DNA of 64,000 nucleotides, taken from contig JAFXPN010000018.1 of NCBI GenBank assembly GCA_017527865.1, forward strand, positions 1 to 64,000, written 5' to 3'. The translations under genes and the position numbers were made by a program. Numbering within the stretch: position 1 is the first letter of the stretch; each line of letters opens with the position of its first letter. Of this stretch, positions 8,716-19,300 are shown piece by piece. The DNA comes from Clostridiales bacterium. GTDB taxonomy: Bacteria > Bacillota > Clostridia > Saccharofermentanales > Saccharofermentanaceae. The notes beneath the pieces are model-generated. The model had not been told where the DNA came from. It searched no databases and worked only from the letters and a program-made list of their open reading frames with translations.

Positions 8716-9912
8716 ATGCCGGAATACAGATATCGGGCGCAGGACAGCAAAGGAAAGATCACGAAAGGCAAAGCTGAAGCCTATGATGAGACCGATCTTC
8801 AAAGACGTTTCCACGATGCGGGAATGCTCCTTCTTGAGGCAAAGCCCGTATCCAAGCAGATTGCCCTGAAGCCCTTAAAGAAAATGCAGCTCGCGGATTT
8901 CGCAAGACAGCTCGGAACTCTTGTAAAGGCCGGAGTCACGCTGGTTAAGGCGATCGAGATCGTCGCAGGCGATGAATCCATATCGGATTATGAGCGCCAG
9001 CTTTACCTGAAGCTTCGTGACCGCGTTGTCCAGGGTGTGGCTCTGTCGAATGCTATGCAGGAACTGGATCCTGCGTTTCCCCCGCTCCTTATCTTCATGA
9101 TCAAGGCTGCTGAGACGTCAGGTACTCTCGATACGACCTGCCTGAGGCTTGCCGATCAGTACACGAGGGAGAGCCAGCTTGAGCAGACGGCGAAGAACTC
9201 GCTTACATATCCCAAGATCCTCGGCGCGCTCATTGTCGTAGTAATGCTGATATTGTTCGGTTATGTTCTTCCCCAGTTCGAGGAAATGTTCGCGACTCTC
9301 CCGAAGCTGCCGCTTGCAACGAGGATACTTATGGGAATGTCGGATTTTGTCAAGACAAAGTGGTATATCCTCTTGATCGCGATCGCACTCATCATATTCT
9401 TCTTCAAGATAATCACCAAGATGCCGACGGTCGCTTATTATATCGATATGATAAAGACCAAGGGCAAATGGGGTCAGCTTCTCAAGGTCATCTATTCGGG
9501 AAGATTTGCAAGGACGATGAGTTCCCTGTATTCTTCCGGAATCCCGATCTACAGCTGCATACAGATAGCCAAGAGCACCATCGGCAACAGATATATCGAA
9601 GCTCAGTTTGACGAGGTCGAGAGGAAGGTTCTCGGAGGAGCTTCCGTGTCGAGCGCGCTGGTCGATGTCGACGGTTTTGTCGGCAAGCTTTCCGCTACCA
9701 TTAAGGTCGGTGAGGAGACCGGTATGCTGGGATCCATGCTCGAGTCTGTCGCGAATGACCTGGACTTTTATTCGGAGCAGGCGCTCATCCGTCTGACATC
9801 ATATATAGAGCCTGTCATGATAGTTATCATGGCGGCGGGTGTAGGCTTTATCATGATCGCGATCATCAAGCCGATCTACGGATCATATGCAACGATCGGC
9901 GCGGGATCGTAA
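8716..9912 (+). CDS. pilC: Type IV pilus inner-membrane platform protein PilC (GspF family)
   Basis: A 398-residue polytopic platform protein on which the pilus is assembled; it couples the PilB ATPase to pilin extraction. The N-terminus (MPEYRYRAQDSKGKITKGKAEA) is the typical GspF/PilC opening. Two repeated T2SSF domains follow (ADFARQLGTLVKAGVTLVKA at about 58-77 and the matching FARTMSSLYSSGIPIYSCIQ later), with three membrane helices near 170, 218 and 370. The ribosome site is weak-to-moderate (AAGAAAGGAA). Eighteen bases separate it from the next gene. Confidence 0.92.
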   Translation: MPEYRYRAQDSKGKITKGKAEAYDETDLQRRFHDAGMLLLEAKPVSKQIALKPLKKMQLADFARQLGTLVKAGVTLVKAIEIVAGDESISDYERQLYLKLRDRVVQGVALSNAMQELDPAFPPLLIFMIKAAETSGTLDTTCLRLADQYTRESQLEQTAKNSLTYPKILGALIVVVMLILFGYVLPQFEEMFATLPKLPLATRILMGMSDFVKTKWYILLIAIALIIFFFKIITKMPTVAYYIDMIKTKGKWGQLLKVIYSGRFARTMSSLYSSGIPIYSCIQIAKSTIGNRYIEAQFDEVERKVLGGASVSSALVDVDGFVGKLSATIKVGEETGMLGSMLESVANDLDFYSEQALIRLTSYIEPVMIVIMAAGVGFIMIAIIKPIYGSYATIGAGS

Positions 9913-9930
9913 GAAAGGAAGATCAGTTTA

Positions 9931-11439
9931 ATGTCTGTAGTAGTATTCTTATCAAATACCAACATCCAGATAGCCACGGGCGCCCCTTCCGGCAAGGGTG
10001 TTAAGGTAACGAAGCTCTGTTCGGAGCCTCTTCCCGAAGGCGCGGTACTAAACGGCGTAGTCATGGATGCCGATATGCTCACGGAAACCCTGAGATCCGT
10101 GTGGCAGATCAATAAGCTTCCCAAGACCGAAGTAATGCTGATACTGAACAGCCCTCAGCTTCGCGCGAACCGTATAGATGCCCCCGTACAGCCTGACAAG
10201 AAGACGACGGAGTACATCAAGAGGGAAACATCGGATTCGGATTACGGAAGATTCCAGAACCCCGTTACCGGATGGTACATAGTATCGAAGGACAACAAGG
10301 CCAAGATGCAGAAGATCATCTACGAGACGGCCGAGACGGACTTCGTCAAGGGTTATGTCGATATCTTCGAAAAGGTGGGGCTGAAGCTCGCATCCATCCA
10401 TAACGGCGTGCAGCTCGCTGCCGAGTTCTTTACAAAGCCTTCGGCGGGAAAGACCCTGATCTATATGATCCTGGACGGCAATTCGCTCGTTACGGTATTC
10501 TTCGCGGAAGGAAAGTATTACTACGATTCGACGTCGAGATTATTCGCGCAGCCCGGGACTCCGGAGTTCGCGCGTGAGATATATAATTCCGTGTCGGCTA
10601 TCAGACAGTTCATATCTGCGCAGCACCTGAACGAGACCGTGAAGGATATTCTTTTCGCAGGGCTTACCGGGCCTCAGGTTCAGCAGCTCGGAAACGATAT
10701 CCTCAATATAGACAGCGAAGTGGATGTATCGATGGTGCCGATGCCGCAGGGAACGACGATATCGGACGGCGCATCCGCGTTCCCGTTCTATATATATCCC
10801 ATAGCGGGTCTGCGTAAGATAGATGAGAAACTGCCGATACTTAAGGCTTCGAAGGAGAACAAAGCCCGGGCTTCGTCAAATGCGGGCCTTAAGAAGCTCA
10901 TACTGCCGGGCATATGCATATTGGCGGTCGCAGGCATAATATACGGGATCCTTCTCGGTGTCAAGGCGAGCAAAAAAGCCGAGCTTAAGGAGATCGAGGA
11001 TTATATATATAATCCGTCGGTTCTCGCTCAGGTCGCAGAGTATGATGCGATGCACGACAGCATGGGCGAGATAGGAAGTATCCAGGGCGGTGTCGACCTC
11101 CTTGTCGAAGACATCAATTCGTATCCGCGCCCCGATTCGGAGATCAATGCGATGATAGCGTCGGCTGCTGTAGCCCATGATGTGGATATTGAATTTGTAT
11201 CGTACGATGCCACATCCGGAGTATTCTCGGTAAATGCCTACTCTCCGGTGGTAGATGATATCAATATGTTTATCGCCGATCTTATGGAGATGGACATATT
11301 TGAAGATGTTGAATACACGGGTTATGCCCTGACGGGCAGACTGACGCGTGAAGCCGACGTCTGGCAGATCAACGTGGTCTGCACGCTGGCGGCTAACGAT
11401 CCTGCCGAAGAAGCCGGTGCTGACGGGGAGGTGAACTGA
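9931..11439 (+). CDS. Fused PilM-PilN type IV pilus assembly protein
   Basis: A 502-residue protein that appears to join two pilus alignment-complex subunits. Residues 1 to about 310 resemble PilM, an actin-like cytoplasmic ATP-binding protein (VVVFLSNTNIQIATG, then LIYMILDGNSLVTVFFAEG and ILFAGLTGPQVQQLGNDI). One membrane helix lies at about 326-347 (LKKLILPGICILAVAGIIYGI), followed by a coiled extracytoplasmic region and a ferredoxin-like ending (WQINVVCTLAAND) like PilN. In most systems these are separate genes in the order pilM-pilN-pilO; here pilO follows directly. The PilM ATP-site motifs are not well conserved, so nucleotide binding is uncertain. Confidence 0.75.
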   Translation: MSVVVFLSNTNIQIATGAPSGKGVKVTKLCSEPLPEGAVLNGVVMDADMLTETLRSVWQINKLPKTEVMLILNSPQLRANRIDAPVQPDKKTTEYIKRETSDSDYGRFQNPVTGWYIVSKDNKAKMQKIIYETAETDFVKGYVDIFEKVGLKLASIHNGVQLAAEFFTKPSAGKTLIYMILDGNSLVTVFFAEGKYYYDSTSRLFAQPGTPEFAREIYNSVSAIRQFISAQHLNETVKDILFAGLTGPQVQQLGNDILNIDSEVDVSMVPMPQGTTISDGASAFPFYIYPIAGLRKIDEKLPILKASKENKARASSNAGLKKLILPGICILAVAGIIYGILLGVKASKKAELKEIEDYIYNPSVLAQVAEYDAMHDSMGEIGSIQGGVDLLVEDINSYPRPDSEINAMIASAAVAHDVDIEFVSYDATSGVFSVNAYSPVVDDINMFIADLMEMDIFEDVEYTGYALTGRLTREADVWQINVVCTLAANDPAEEAGADGEVN

Positions 11440-11440
11440 T

Positions 11441-12307
11441 ATGGCAAAGTTTGAGACTAACCTTTCCGAGAAGGATAAGATCACTATCGCAATCCTGTTG
11501 TTCGGCGCAGCGGTGTTCATGTTCGCATGGTTCATGATAAGGCCGACGATAACGCAGATCAACGAGATCAGTGACGATATCGACCAGGAGACGGTCATTC
11601 AGACCACTTACCGCAATAAGCTCATCAATCTTGCAAGCGCCGAGTCTGCGTTCGATACCGTGACTGCGGAGCTTGCCGATTCAACATCTGATTTTTACGA
11701 GAGCATGAGAAGTTCCGGGATCGACCGGATGATGACAAATTATGTTATGAGCTTCGGACTGTATCCCGAGGATCTGACGATCACTATGCCCGACGGCCCC
11801 GTGGCGGAGATACCTTACCAGTATTCGGAGGCCATGATAAACCAGACGGAACGGGCTTATGAGCCTACGCCCACGCCCACTCCGGTCGTGACCCAGGCAG
11901 CAGATTCTTCGGACAGCGGTTCGGAATCCCAGTCTCTGTCGGCCTCGGCTACGGCAACCATGGTTGATTCCCTTTTCGTACCGTATCAGGATGCCAGGAT
12001 CAAGGCGACATCTACGGAGACATCAGGTGTTGAGTGCGCGAGGATCACGATCGTCGTTAACGGAAGCGCGGAGGCATGTCAGGCTATGATCGACGATCTT
12101 TGCACCAAGCCGTCACTCAGGATCACGGGATTCGCATGGTCGGCAGTTGATTCGATAGAAGTGTTCGACGAAGAAACGGGAACGGTCGAGATCGTGGATT
12201 CAGGTCTTATGAGGCTTCGCGTTAATATCAATCTTTATATGGCAGACATAGCAGATTATCAGGCTCTTGTGGCGGAGGCTGCCGAAACGGCGGAAGCAGA
12301 AGCATAA
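11441..12307 (+). CDS. PilO-like type IV pilus assembly protein
   Basis: A 288-residue bitopic protein one base after the fused PilMN gene. A short cytoplasmic tail, one helix at about 17-35 (ITIAILLFGAAVFMFAWFM), a coiled coil (ITQINEISDDIDQETVIQTTYRNKL in outline), a Pro/Thr linker (EPTPTPTPVV), a Ser-rich stretch, and a C-terminal ferredoxin-like domain. The topology and operon position match PilO, the partner of PilN that links PilM to the outside. The sequence itself is poorly conserved, so the call rests on architecture and synteny. Confidence 0.72.
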   Translation: MAKFETNLSEKDKITIAILLFGAAVFMFAWFMIRPTITQINEISDDIDQETVIQTTYRNKLINLASAESAFDTVTAELADSTSDFYESMRSSGIDRMMTNYVMSFGLYPEDLTITMPDGPVAEIPYQYSEAMINQTERAYEPTPTPTPVVTQAADSSDSGSESQSLSASATATMVDSLFVPYQDARIKATSTETSGVECARITIVVNGSAEACQAMIDDLCTKPSLRITGFAWSAVDSIEVFDEETGTVEIVDSGLMRLRVNINLYMADIADYQALVAEAAETAEAEA

Positions 12308-12347
12308 CAGGAACAGTGGCTGATCTGCAGGAAGAAGGGCAACAAAA

Positions 12348-14033
12348 ATGGCAGATAATTCCAAGATTCGAATAGGCGACCTTATGGTCACGGCCGGCTT
12401 CATCACCGAAGACCAGCTTAAAGAGGCACTCGGAATACAGAAGGAATCGGGCGGAAAGAGAATCGGTCAGGTTCTCCTTGACATGGGTTATGTTACGGAA
12501 GTCCAGATGCTGTCGGCGCTTGCGGACAGACTGGGCCTGCAGCTCATAGATATTAGCTCCTATACGATCGATACGGAGACTGTCAAGCTCATCCCACAGC
12601 AGATGGCTGAAGAATACATGATGCTTCCTCTGTCCCAGGAGGACGGTGAAGTCATCCTGGCGGTCAACGATCCTCTTAATCTCTATGCGATCGAGGATAT
12701 CAGACAGACGATCGGTATGCCCGTAAGGACCGTTCTTGCAGAAGAACAGCCTCTTAAGGATATGATCAACTACCACTACGCGGGAATCAAGGCCCGTGCG
12801 GCGGCTGAGAACGCGAATGCGAATACCGTGGGAATGAATGTGGATGAGCTCGTTATCGATACATCCGCCGGCGCTGACGATGCGCCTATCATCAACCTCG
12901 TTAACTCACTTCTCGACAAGGCTTTCCAGGACAACGCATCCGATATTCATATCGAGCCGTTCGAGACCAACGTCGTCGTCAGGATGCGTATCGACGGCAC
13001 GCTGCTCGACTACATAACGCTGCAGAAGAACGTTCAGGACTCCCTGGTCGCGCGTGTCAAGATCATGGGAGACATGGACATCGCCGAGCGCCGTATCCCT
13101 CAGGACGGTCACTTCCGTGTAAGGATACAGGGACAGATCGTTAACGTCCGTGTAAACGTTATCCCCACTGTCTTCGGTGAAAAGGTGGTCATGCGACTTA
13201 TCATGTCTGCCGTTAACATAGATAACAATTCCACATTCGGCATGAATCAGGAGTCGTACGATAAGTTTACGAAGATGCTGATGAGCCCTAACGGACTTAT
13301 CTATATAACGGGTCCTACGGGTTCCGGTAAGTCTACGACCCTGTATAATGCGCTGGCTTCGCTGTCACAGAAGCCGATCAACATAAGCACCATCGAGGAT
13401 CCTGTCGAGAAGAACCTTCCCCGCCTGAATCAGGTGCAGGTGCACCCGAATGCGGGACTTACGTTCGAGGTTGGACTTCGCGCGCTGATGCGTCAGGATC
13501 CCGACGTTATCATGGTCGGTGAGACCCGTGATGCAGAGACTGCTTCGATATCCATCAGGGCAGCGGTTACGGGCCACCTCGTTCTGTCGACTCTGCATAC
13601 CAACGATGCGGCATCCACCATCGTCCGTCTCGTTGACATAGGCGCAGAGCCTTACATGCTTTCATCCGCTCTGGTCGGTGTCGTGGCGCAGCGTCTCATG
13701 CGTAAAGTATGTCCCTACTGCGCAAGACCGGAACCTTTGACAGCCCGTCAGATCGATTTCTTGGGTCACGATATTCCGGGCGCGCGCAAAGGCGTAGGCT
13801 GCAGCCAGTGCCACAATTCGGGATATCTAGGCCGTACGGCTATCCATGAGGTTCTTGTCATAGATAAGACCATGCGCAAGATGATCGCTGACGGCGCCGA
13901 GGCTGAAGAGATGAAGCAGTACGCCATCAGGAATCAGAATATGCAGACACTTCGTATGTGCGCTGAGACTCTTGTTGAGCAGGGGATCACATCGATGGAA
14001 GAGCTCGAGAGAGTTGCGTATAACGATGATTAA
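12348..14033 (+). CDS. pilB: Type IV pilus extension ATPase PilB (GspE family)
   Basis: A 561-residue cytoplasmic hexameric ATPase powering pilin polymerisation. The N-terminal GspEII/MshEN domain (KIRIGDLMVTAGFITEDQL) is a fold known in some homologues to bind cyclic di-GMP. The catalytic core has Walker A GPTGSGKST at about 322-330, RQDPDVIMVGETRDAETA (Walker B and Asp box), and TGHLVLSTLHTNDA. A C-terminal zinc-binding CPYC...CSQC module lies at about 455-486. No PilT-type retraction ATPase is seen in the window, so retraction, if any, is encoded elsewhere. Confidence 0.95.
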   Translation: MADNSKIRIGDLMVTAGFITEDQLKEALGIQKESGGKRIGQVLLDMGYVTEVQMLSALADRLGLQLIDISSYTIDTETVKLIPQQMAEEYMMLPLSQEDGEVILAVNDPLNLYAIEDIRQTIGMPVRTVLAEEQPLKDMINYHYAGIKARAAAENANANTVGMNVDELVIDTSAGADDAPIINLVNSLLDKAFQDNASDIHIEPFETNVVVRMRIDGTLLDYITLQKNVQDSLVARVKIMGDMDIAERRIPQDGHFRVRIQGQIVNVRVNVIPTVFGEKVVMRLIMSAVNIDNNSTFGMNQESYDKFTKMLMSPNGLIYITGPTGSGKSTTLYNALASLSQKPINISTIEDPVEKNLPRLNQVQVHPNAGLTFEVGLRALMRQDPDVIMVGETRDAETASISIRAAVTGHLVLSTLHTNDAASTIVRLVDIGAEPYMLSSALVGVVAQRLMRKVCPYCARPEPLTARQIDFLGHDIPGARKGVGCSQCHNSGYLGRTAIHEVLVIDKTMRKMIADGAEAEEMKQYAIRNQNMQTLRMCAETLVEQGITSMEELERVAYNDD

Positions 14034-14632
14034 TGGCTGAGGTGCCTGTTAATAACAGCTTTTCGAAGAAGCTTATTGATGATGCAAAGACCATACCGTC
14101 GCCGGTGTTCTGCATAACGGCGGCGGTTGCTCTGTTCTGCGGCTTTTTTGTGTATGGTCTCAGTATCCCGGGAGTGTTTGCTTCATTATTCCTGCTCGCG
14201 CTCGCCGCATGCGCATCTTCGGATATCAATGCGGGTGTGGTGCCGGACGCGGTATTGATTCTTATCGCGGTCCTCGGGATCGTTTATTTTCTTGCCGTTG
14301 AAGGGTGGAGTACGGGCGGCGCCTTGTTACGCGCTATAGGGATTGTGGTCGTATCGGTCCCGATGCTTCTGATCTCTCTTTTGCTGAAGGGCGCATTCGG
14401 GGGCGGAGACATTAAACTCATGGCTGCCGCAGGACTGTTCCTGGGCTGGAAGCTTACTTTGGCAGGCGCCGTTATCGGAATGTTCATCTCCGGGTTTTAC
14501 GGGATCTACCTTCTCGTTGTTAAGAAGGCGGGAGCGAAAGGCAAGCTCAAGCTCGCGCCGTTCCTCGCGGTAGGGCTGGGATTTGCGCTGCTGTTCGGTA
14601 ATATCATTTTGTCGGGATGGTATATGTTATGA
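14033..14632 (+). CDS. pilD: Prepilin peptidase (A24 family, short form)
   Basis: A 199-residue polytopic aspartyl protease that cleaves the prepilin leader after Gly. Its two catalytic Asp sites are visible: SSDINAGVVPDAV near residue 63 and GGGDIKLMAAAGLFLG near 124. It lacks the N-terminal zinc-binding methylase domain of Gram-negative PilD, so methylation of the mature N-terminus may not occur, or may need another enzyme. The ATG shares one base with the pilB stop (TAATG), and the 3' end overlaps the next gene by four bases, so translation is probably coupled. Confidence 0.9.
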   Translation: MAEVPVNNSFSKKLIDDAKTIPSPVFCITAAVALFCGFFVYGLSIPGVFASLFLLALAACASSDINAGVVPDAVLILIAVLGIVYFLAVEGWSTGGALLRAIGIVVVSVPMLLISLLLKGAFGGGDIKLMAAAGLFLGWKLTLAGAVIGMFISGFYGIYLLVVKKAGAKGKLKLAPFLAVGLGFALLFGNIILSGWYML

Positions 14633-16305
14633 GTATAAGAAGGAAATTGTTGATAACCGCGGTAATTGCCTGTGTCGCACTGACGGGCTGCACATCCCGC
14701 AAGGATAAAGCGCAGAAGGCGATAGAGAGCATTCCGGAGGAGTATCTTGAGGCAATAGCGGAAGACGATGCGGACAGGATCGGGGAACTTGTCGATGATT
14801 CCGAATATGAAGAGGGCACTGAATTAATAAGGGACAGCTTTCCCCCGCAGTTTACTCTTGCGCTCAGGGCGATATCGTATGCAGAGGTTACCGGTATAAG
14901 CAATACCGAGATCGATCTTAAGAACGGAACTGCAAAGGCCAAAGTTACCATAAGTTGCATCAACCTGAATGATTTTAATGCGTGTCTTTCCTCCCGGTAT
15001 ATGACAGCCGGAGAACAGCTCGATGCCATGGACGGATATGAAGACAGAGAAGAGTATACGGTCAGGGTCACGTTCGTATACGACGAGCGAGACGATGAAT
15101 GGCGTCTTACGGATAATTCTGCCGGTAAGATATTGAACAGGCTGATGAACGGGATCATATGGCTTCCGGATCCTGTCGAGATATCGGAGGATGAGGCGAG
15201 GGAGATCTTTGAAGGATTTGTGGAAGATCTTGCCCGAGGTGAGTTTACGGATCTTCAGACAGAGTTCAATATAGAAGCCTGCCGGGTATACGATAATGTA
15301 TCGGTGAGAGGCGGCGGAGATGAGACGCGCGAGGCTGTGCAGCGGTTCGTGGCGGCATACATGACATATGTGCAGGACCACGATCCGCAGATAACGTCGG
15401 ATTATCCCTACACCCTGATCCTTACCGGAAGCGCGCCGTCGTCGGAGGAGTTGTACGCCTGCCTCGGGACTGATGAATTCCTGACGGAGTATTATGCCAA
15501 TTTCCTGAGATATTCGAATCTCGGGTGGGATCTTGACGATATGTGGGACGATCAGTCGGCGCTTATCTACGATACGCTGACGGAGGCGATTCCCGGCTGT
15601 TCTCCCGAATACTATGAGATATACGGAAACGTTGATCCTAATTACGGGAATCCAAGGCGTTCCTTCAGCGATCATCCTTTGACCGTTTACGATAATGTGA
15701 TCGCAGATCCCGGTGAGGCGGTATATGAGGCCGAACACGGTGTGACGCAGGATCAGTATATGAGATGCACAGAGGCCGCGATCGAACTGCTCTATGAGAA
15801 CGGCGAGATCGATGCTGCTGCCAGACAAAGGATGCTGGACAGCCTCGAGGAGCAGGGGTCTGACTGGGAGCCGAACGGGGAGGTTAATTCTTCGGGTCAC
15901 CCGAATCAGGCGGTCGGACTTTATGAGTATGTTCCTTCCTGGTGCGATGACGGAAGTATTGTCTATGCGCAGTCGAATGTTGATGAGAACGGATTTTGGA
16001 TGTTTTATTCCAAGGATCCCGATAATGTCGAGGCAGCGAACTACTGTGTCGACGAAGACGGCATATGGGTGACCTGTTATTTCAAGAATCCGCTTGAGTT
16101 CGGTACGGAGCTGATCTGTGACTGGTGGATCAACGGCGATCTTTATATCGATTCCGATGTGTATTCCATCGTCGAACGCGGTGACCGGGAGGTCGAGGTA
16201 TTCCTTCCGTGCAACGGTTTTCCCGGCGAGGGCGAATATGAGATGCGTCTTTGGGAAGACGATCATTCGCATGTGCTGCTGTATGTGACCCTGACCTGTG
16301 ACTGA
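14629..16305 (+). CDS. Large unknown lipoprotein at the end of the pilus operon
   Basis: A 558-residue lipoprotein. The start at 14629 is chosen because ATGA overlaps the pilD stop; an in-frame ATG 12 bases upstream is an alternative. The signal is MSIRRKLLITAVIACVALTGC with lipobox LTGC. The mature part is acidic, rich in Tyr, Asp and Glu, without repeats or a domain I recognise; it ends in a beta-rich segment resembling an Ig-like surface domain. Coupled expression with pilD suggests a surface partner of the pilus machine, which is inference. The composition resembles the lipoprotein at 61806. Confidence 0.8.
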   Translation: MSIRRKLLITAVIACVALTGCTSRKDKAQKAIESIPEEYLEAIAEDDADRIGELVDDSEYEEGTELIRDSFPPQFTLALRAISYAEVTGISNTEIDLKNGTAKAKVTISCINLNDFNACLSSRYMTAGEQLDAMDGYEDREEYTVRVTFVYDERDDEWRLTDNSAGKILNRLMNGIIWLPDPVEISEDEAREIFEGFVEDLARGEFTDLQTEFNIEACRVYDNVSVRGGGDETREAVQRFVAAYMTYVQDHDPQITSDYPYTLILTGSAPSSEELYACLGTDEFLTEYYANFLRYSNLGWDLDDMWDDQSALIYDTLTEAIPGCSPEYYEIYGNVDPNYGNPRRSFSDHPLTVYDNVIADPGEAVYEAEHGVTQDQYMRCTEAAIELLYENGEIDAAARQRMLDSLEEQGSDWEPNGEVNSSGHPNQAVGLYEYVPSWCDDGSIVYAQSNVDENGFWMFYSKDPDNVEAANYCVDEDGIWVTCYFKNPLEFGTELICDWWINGDLYIDSDVYSIVERGDREVEVFLPCNGFPGEGEYEMRLWEDDHSHVLLYVTLTCD

Positions 16306-16315
16306 CGGCGGCGGG

Positions 16316-19300
16316 TTACTTTATCATTCCGTTGTGTTCTGACAGCTCTCCTGAACCTATGGCGAGATCGACGGCTTCCTCTCCCAGAAACTTTACGGTC
16401 CTGTCAGCCCGGCCGAACCCGAGCGCCCTGCAGGTCTCGATGACCAGGTCTTCGCGGGGCATTCCGTACTGCGATCGTGCAAGATATACCGCAGCGCAGG
16501 CCGCCTCTTCGACCGGTACGGCATCCGCCTTGCGCGCTCCTCCTTCGCGAAAAGCTTTCGTTATCCTCTTCGCGTCCTTTATGTCTTTCCAGACTATGTA
16601 TCTGTCATATTCACGGTCTTTGCCCGGTGTTATGTTCTGGACGGTGACAGGGTATTTAAGTGATCTTATAAGATAATCAACCCGCGAATGAACGGCTTCG
16701 GTCCTGCGCTTGATGCCGCAGGCTTCGCAAAGCCTGTCCGTTATCACGTCGACGCATACCGGAGCTTCCGTATTGACTATGATCTTAACGGCATCCTGCA
16801 AAACGGAAATATGTTCCGGATCTGCAAACTGCGCCGCAGTCAAAGCCGGCAGAGCGATATCCGCGGCCTTATAAGAGATCATCGGAGCATCACTGTTTAA
16901 GGAAAGATCAGTTTTTTTTTGCGTATCTTCCCCGGACGGCGGATCCCCGGGCATCTGTTCCGAAGGTTCGGAAGGAGCTTCTTCCGGCGGTTCCGGGACG
17001 GCTTCAGATGCTAAAGCGTCTATGCACTTTGCGGTCACTGCATCCGGGTCTTCCCACCAGTCGACCGACCAGACCTTCATAACTTTCCAGCCGAGCCCCT
17101 TAAGGACTGAAGGCTGTGATATCTCGCGGGTGGCTGCAGAAGCTTTTGACGATGCACGTGATCCGTCTATCAGGATTCCGAGGCAATAAGCATCTTCGCC
17201 GGGTTTCCTGACTGCAATGTCAACCTTAAAGCCCGAACGTCCCACATTCACATCGGCATCATATCCGGCGGAACGGAGTCTGCCGCATATATCATTTCTT
17301 ATCCCTGAGGCATCAGAGGCGTTCAGGTTGCCGCTCTCTTCGCTGCCTGCGGAAGATGCGGGCAGATCCGCATCCCAGACATCGCTTCCCTTGGCATAGG
17401 AAAGGAATCTTCTGAATGCGGTTACTCCTTCAGGAGTGGCATCTGAGACTTTTATCTGTTCCGGCGACAGCGAACAGAAGACATGCATCTTTGTCCTGGC
17501 TCTGGTAACCGCGACATTAAGCCTTCGCCAGCCTCCGTCCTTGTTCAGGGGACCGAAGTTCATGGACACTTTGCCTTCGGCATCCGGACCGTATCCGACC
17601 GAGAAAAGGATCACATCGCGCTCGTCGCCCTGAACATTTTCGAGATTTTTTACAAACAGGGGCTCTTCGCTTCCGAATGCCCATTTCTCGAATTCGGGAT
17701 CCTTGCGGCATGCCTCGTCGATCATATCTTCTATCAGAGTCTGCTGCTGTATATTGAAGGTTACGACACCGCATGAATACTTAGAAAGCGAATCATCTTT
17801 TGACCGGGACACGAGTTCATCGACGACAGCCTGCGCTTCTTTCTCGTTGGTCCTGCTCTTTCCGCTGTCGAATACGCCGCTGCAGTCTGTGCATGTAACG
17901 CCCGATATCCTGTCATCCGCTGACGGGAAAGTATAGAGCTTTCCTTCGTAGAAACAGCGGTTGGAGAAGGTGATGAGACTCTCGTGGCGCGACCTGTAGT
18001 GCCATAACAGTTTTGTCTGGGGGAATCCCGCGGCAAGGCAGTCGTCGAGGATGCTCTCCAGGTCTTCCGTATCGTAGTTCTCTTCGTCAAATATCTGTTC
18101 GCGGAAGAAGCTCGTCGGCGGCATCTGATTCGGATCTCCGACTATGACCGCTTCCTTTCCTCTTGCGATAAGTCCCGCCGCTTTGCAGGTAGGCAGCTGG
18201 CTCGCCTCATCGAAGATGATGAGATCGAACAGCGGACTATCCTTGGGTTCGATAAACTGAGCGGCCGACATCGGACTCATGAGGACGCAGGGGGTAAGGT
18301 TCAGGATGAGTTCCTCTATCTGACTCATGAGGGATCTTATGGATATGCCGCGCCCGCGGCTCTTGATCGCCTTCTGGAGAATTCCCATCGCCGAAGCCGT
18401 ATTCGCCTTGGCGTTGATGTCCGGACGGCGGGCCGCCACTTTATAGAAGATCTCCTGACGCGTCAGTTTCTCGAATTCATCGCTTATGTCTTTGAGCTGT
18501 TCTATCTTCTTATCGAATACCTGCCCCGAGAATCCGCTTAAGACCGGTACCGAATCGATCGTCCTTACGATCATGAGCTTTGACCAGGCCTTTGAGAATG
18601 CGGGGATCAGTGTTTCTTCGGAAAGATCTCCGCGGCTGTATGCATCGACCGGAGCGGACAGCTTTAACCCGCGGCAGGTCATTGCGGCTTTGTTGAAGAT
18701 GGCCTTCGGTCTTATAAGTGATTCGTTTTGCTTAAGATCGGCGCATATATTCCTGACGGCATCGAACGACATACCGTCAAAGTCTGTCCCGAGTCTCGAG
18801 TTCACGGCAGCCGCGGCGGCTTTATAATCATTGAATGCCGCGATGAGAGAAGGAAGGACTTCCGGAATATTGCCCGATACGTTAAATCCCGCTGCGCCGA
18901 ACTCATTCTTGTAAGCAGACAGCGCATTTATGTGCTGTTCGAGCGAGCCGTCCGCATGACCGCTCTTATCGTAGGATTTAACAGTGTTATATACCTTCTT
19001 GAGCGCCCCGGATCTTAAAGGTCCCCACTTGGAATTCGCCTCGTCGTAGGATGTCTTCAGCGCGGCGGGATCGACGGCAAGGAAGCCCGTGTCCCATGTC
19101 TGAAGGATATCCCTGCGCGCCGCGAAGAACCGGCTTATCTTATCTGCCGCGCGGGTCACCGCAGCCGTGTCGGAGCCGGGATCGAGCGACGGACAGGCAG
19201 ACTTGGCCGCGGCAAAAGCATCCTCGAGCTTGCCGGCCGCGTCTTCGAGCGCCGCGAGCTCCCCGGGAAGCTTTATCTTTGTCTCCTGGGAATATTCCGT

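Noticed and set aside
14824..16272. 482-codon frame on the minus strand
   Set aside because: Antisense to a lipoprotein gene with a lipobox and start coupled to pilD. No ribosome site and no recognisable domain.
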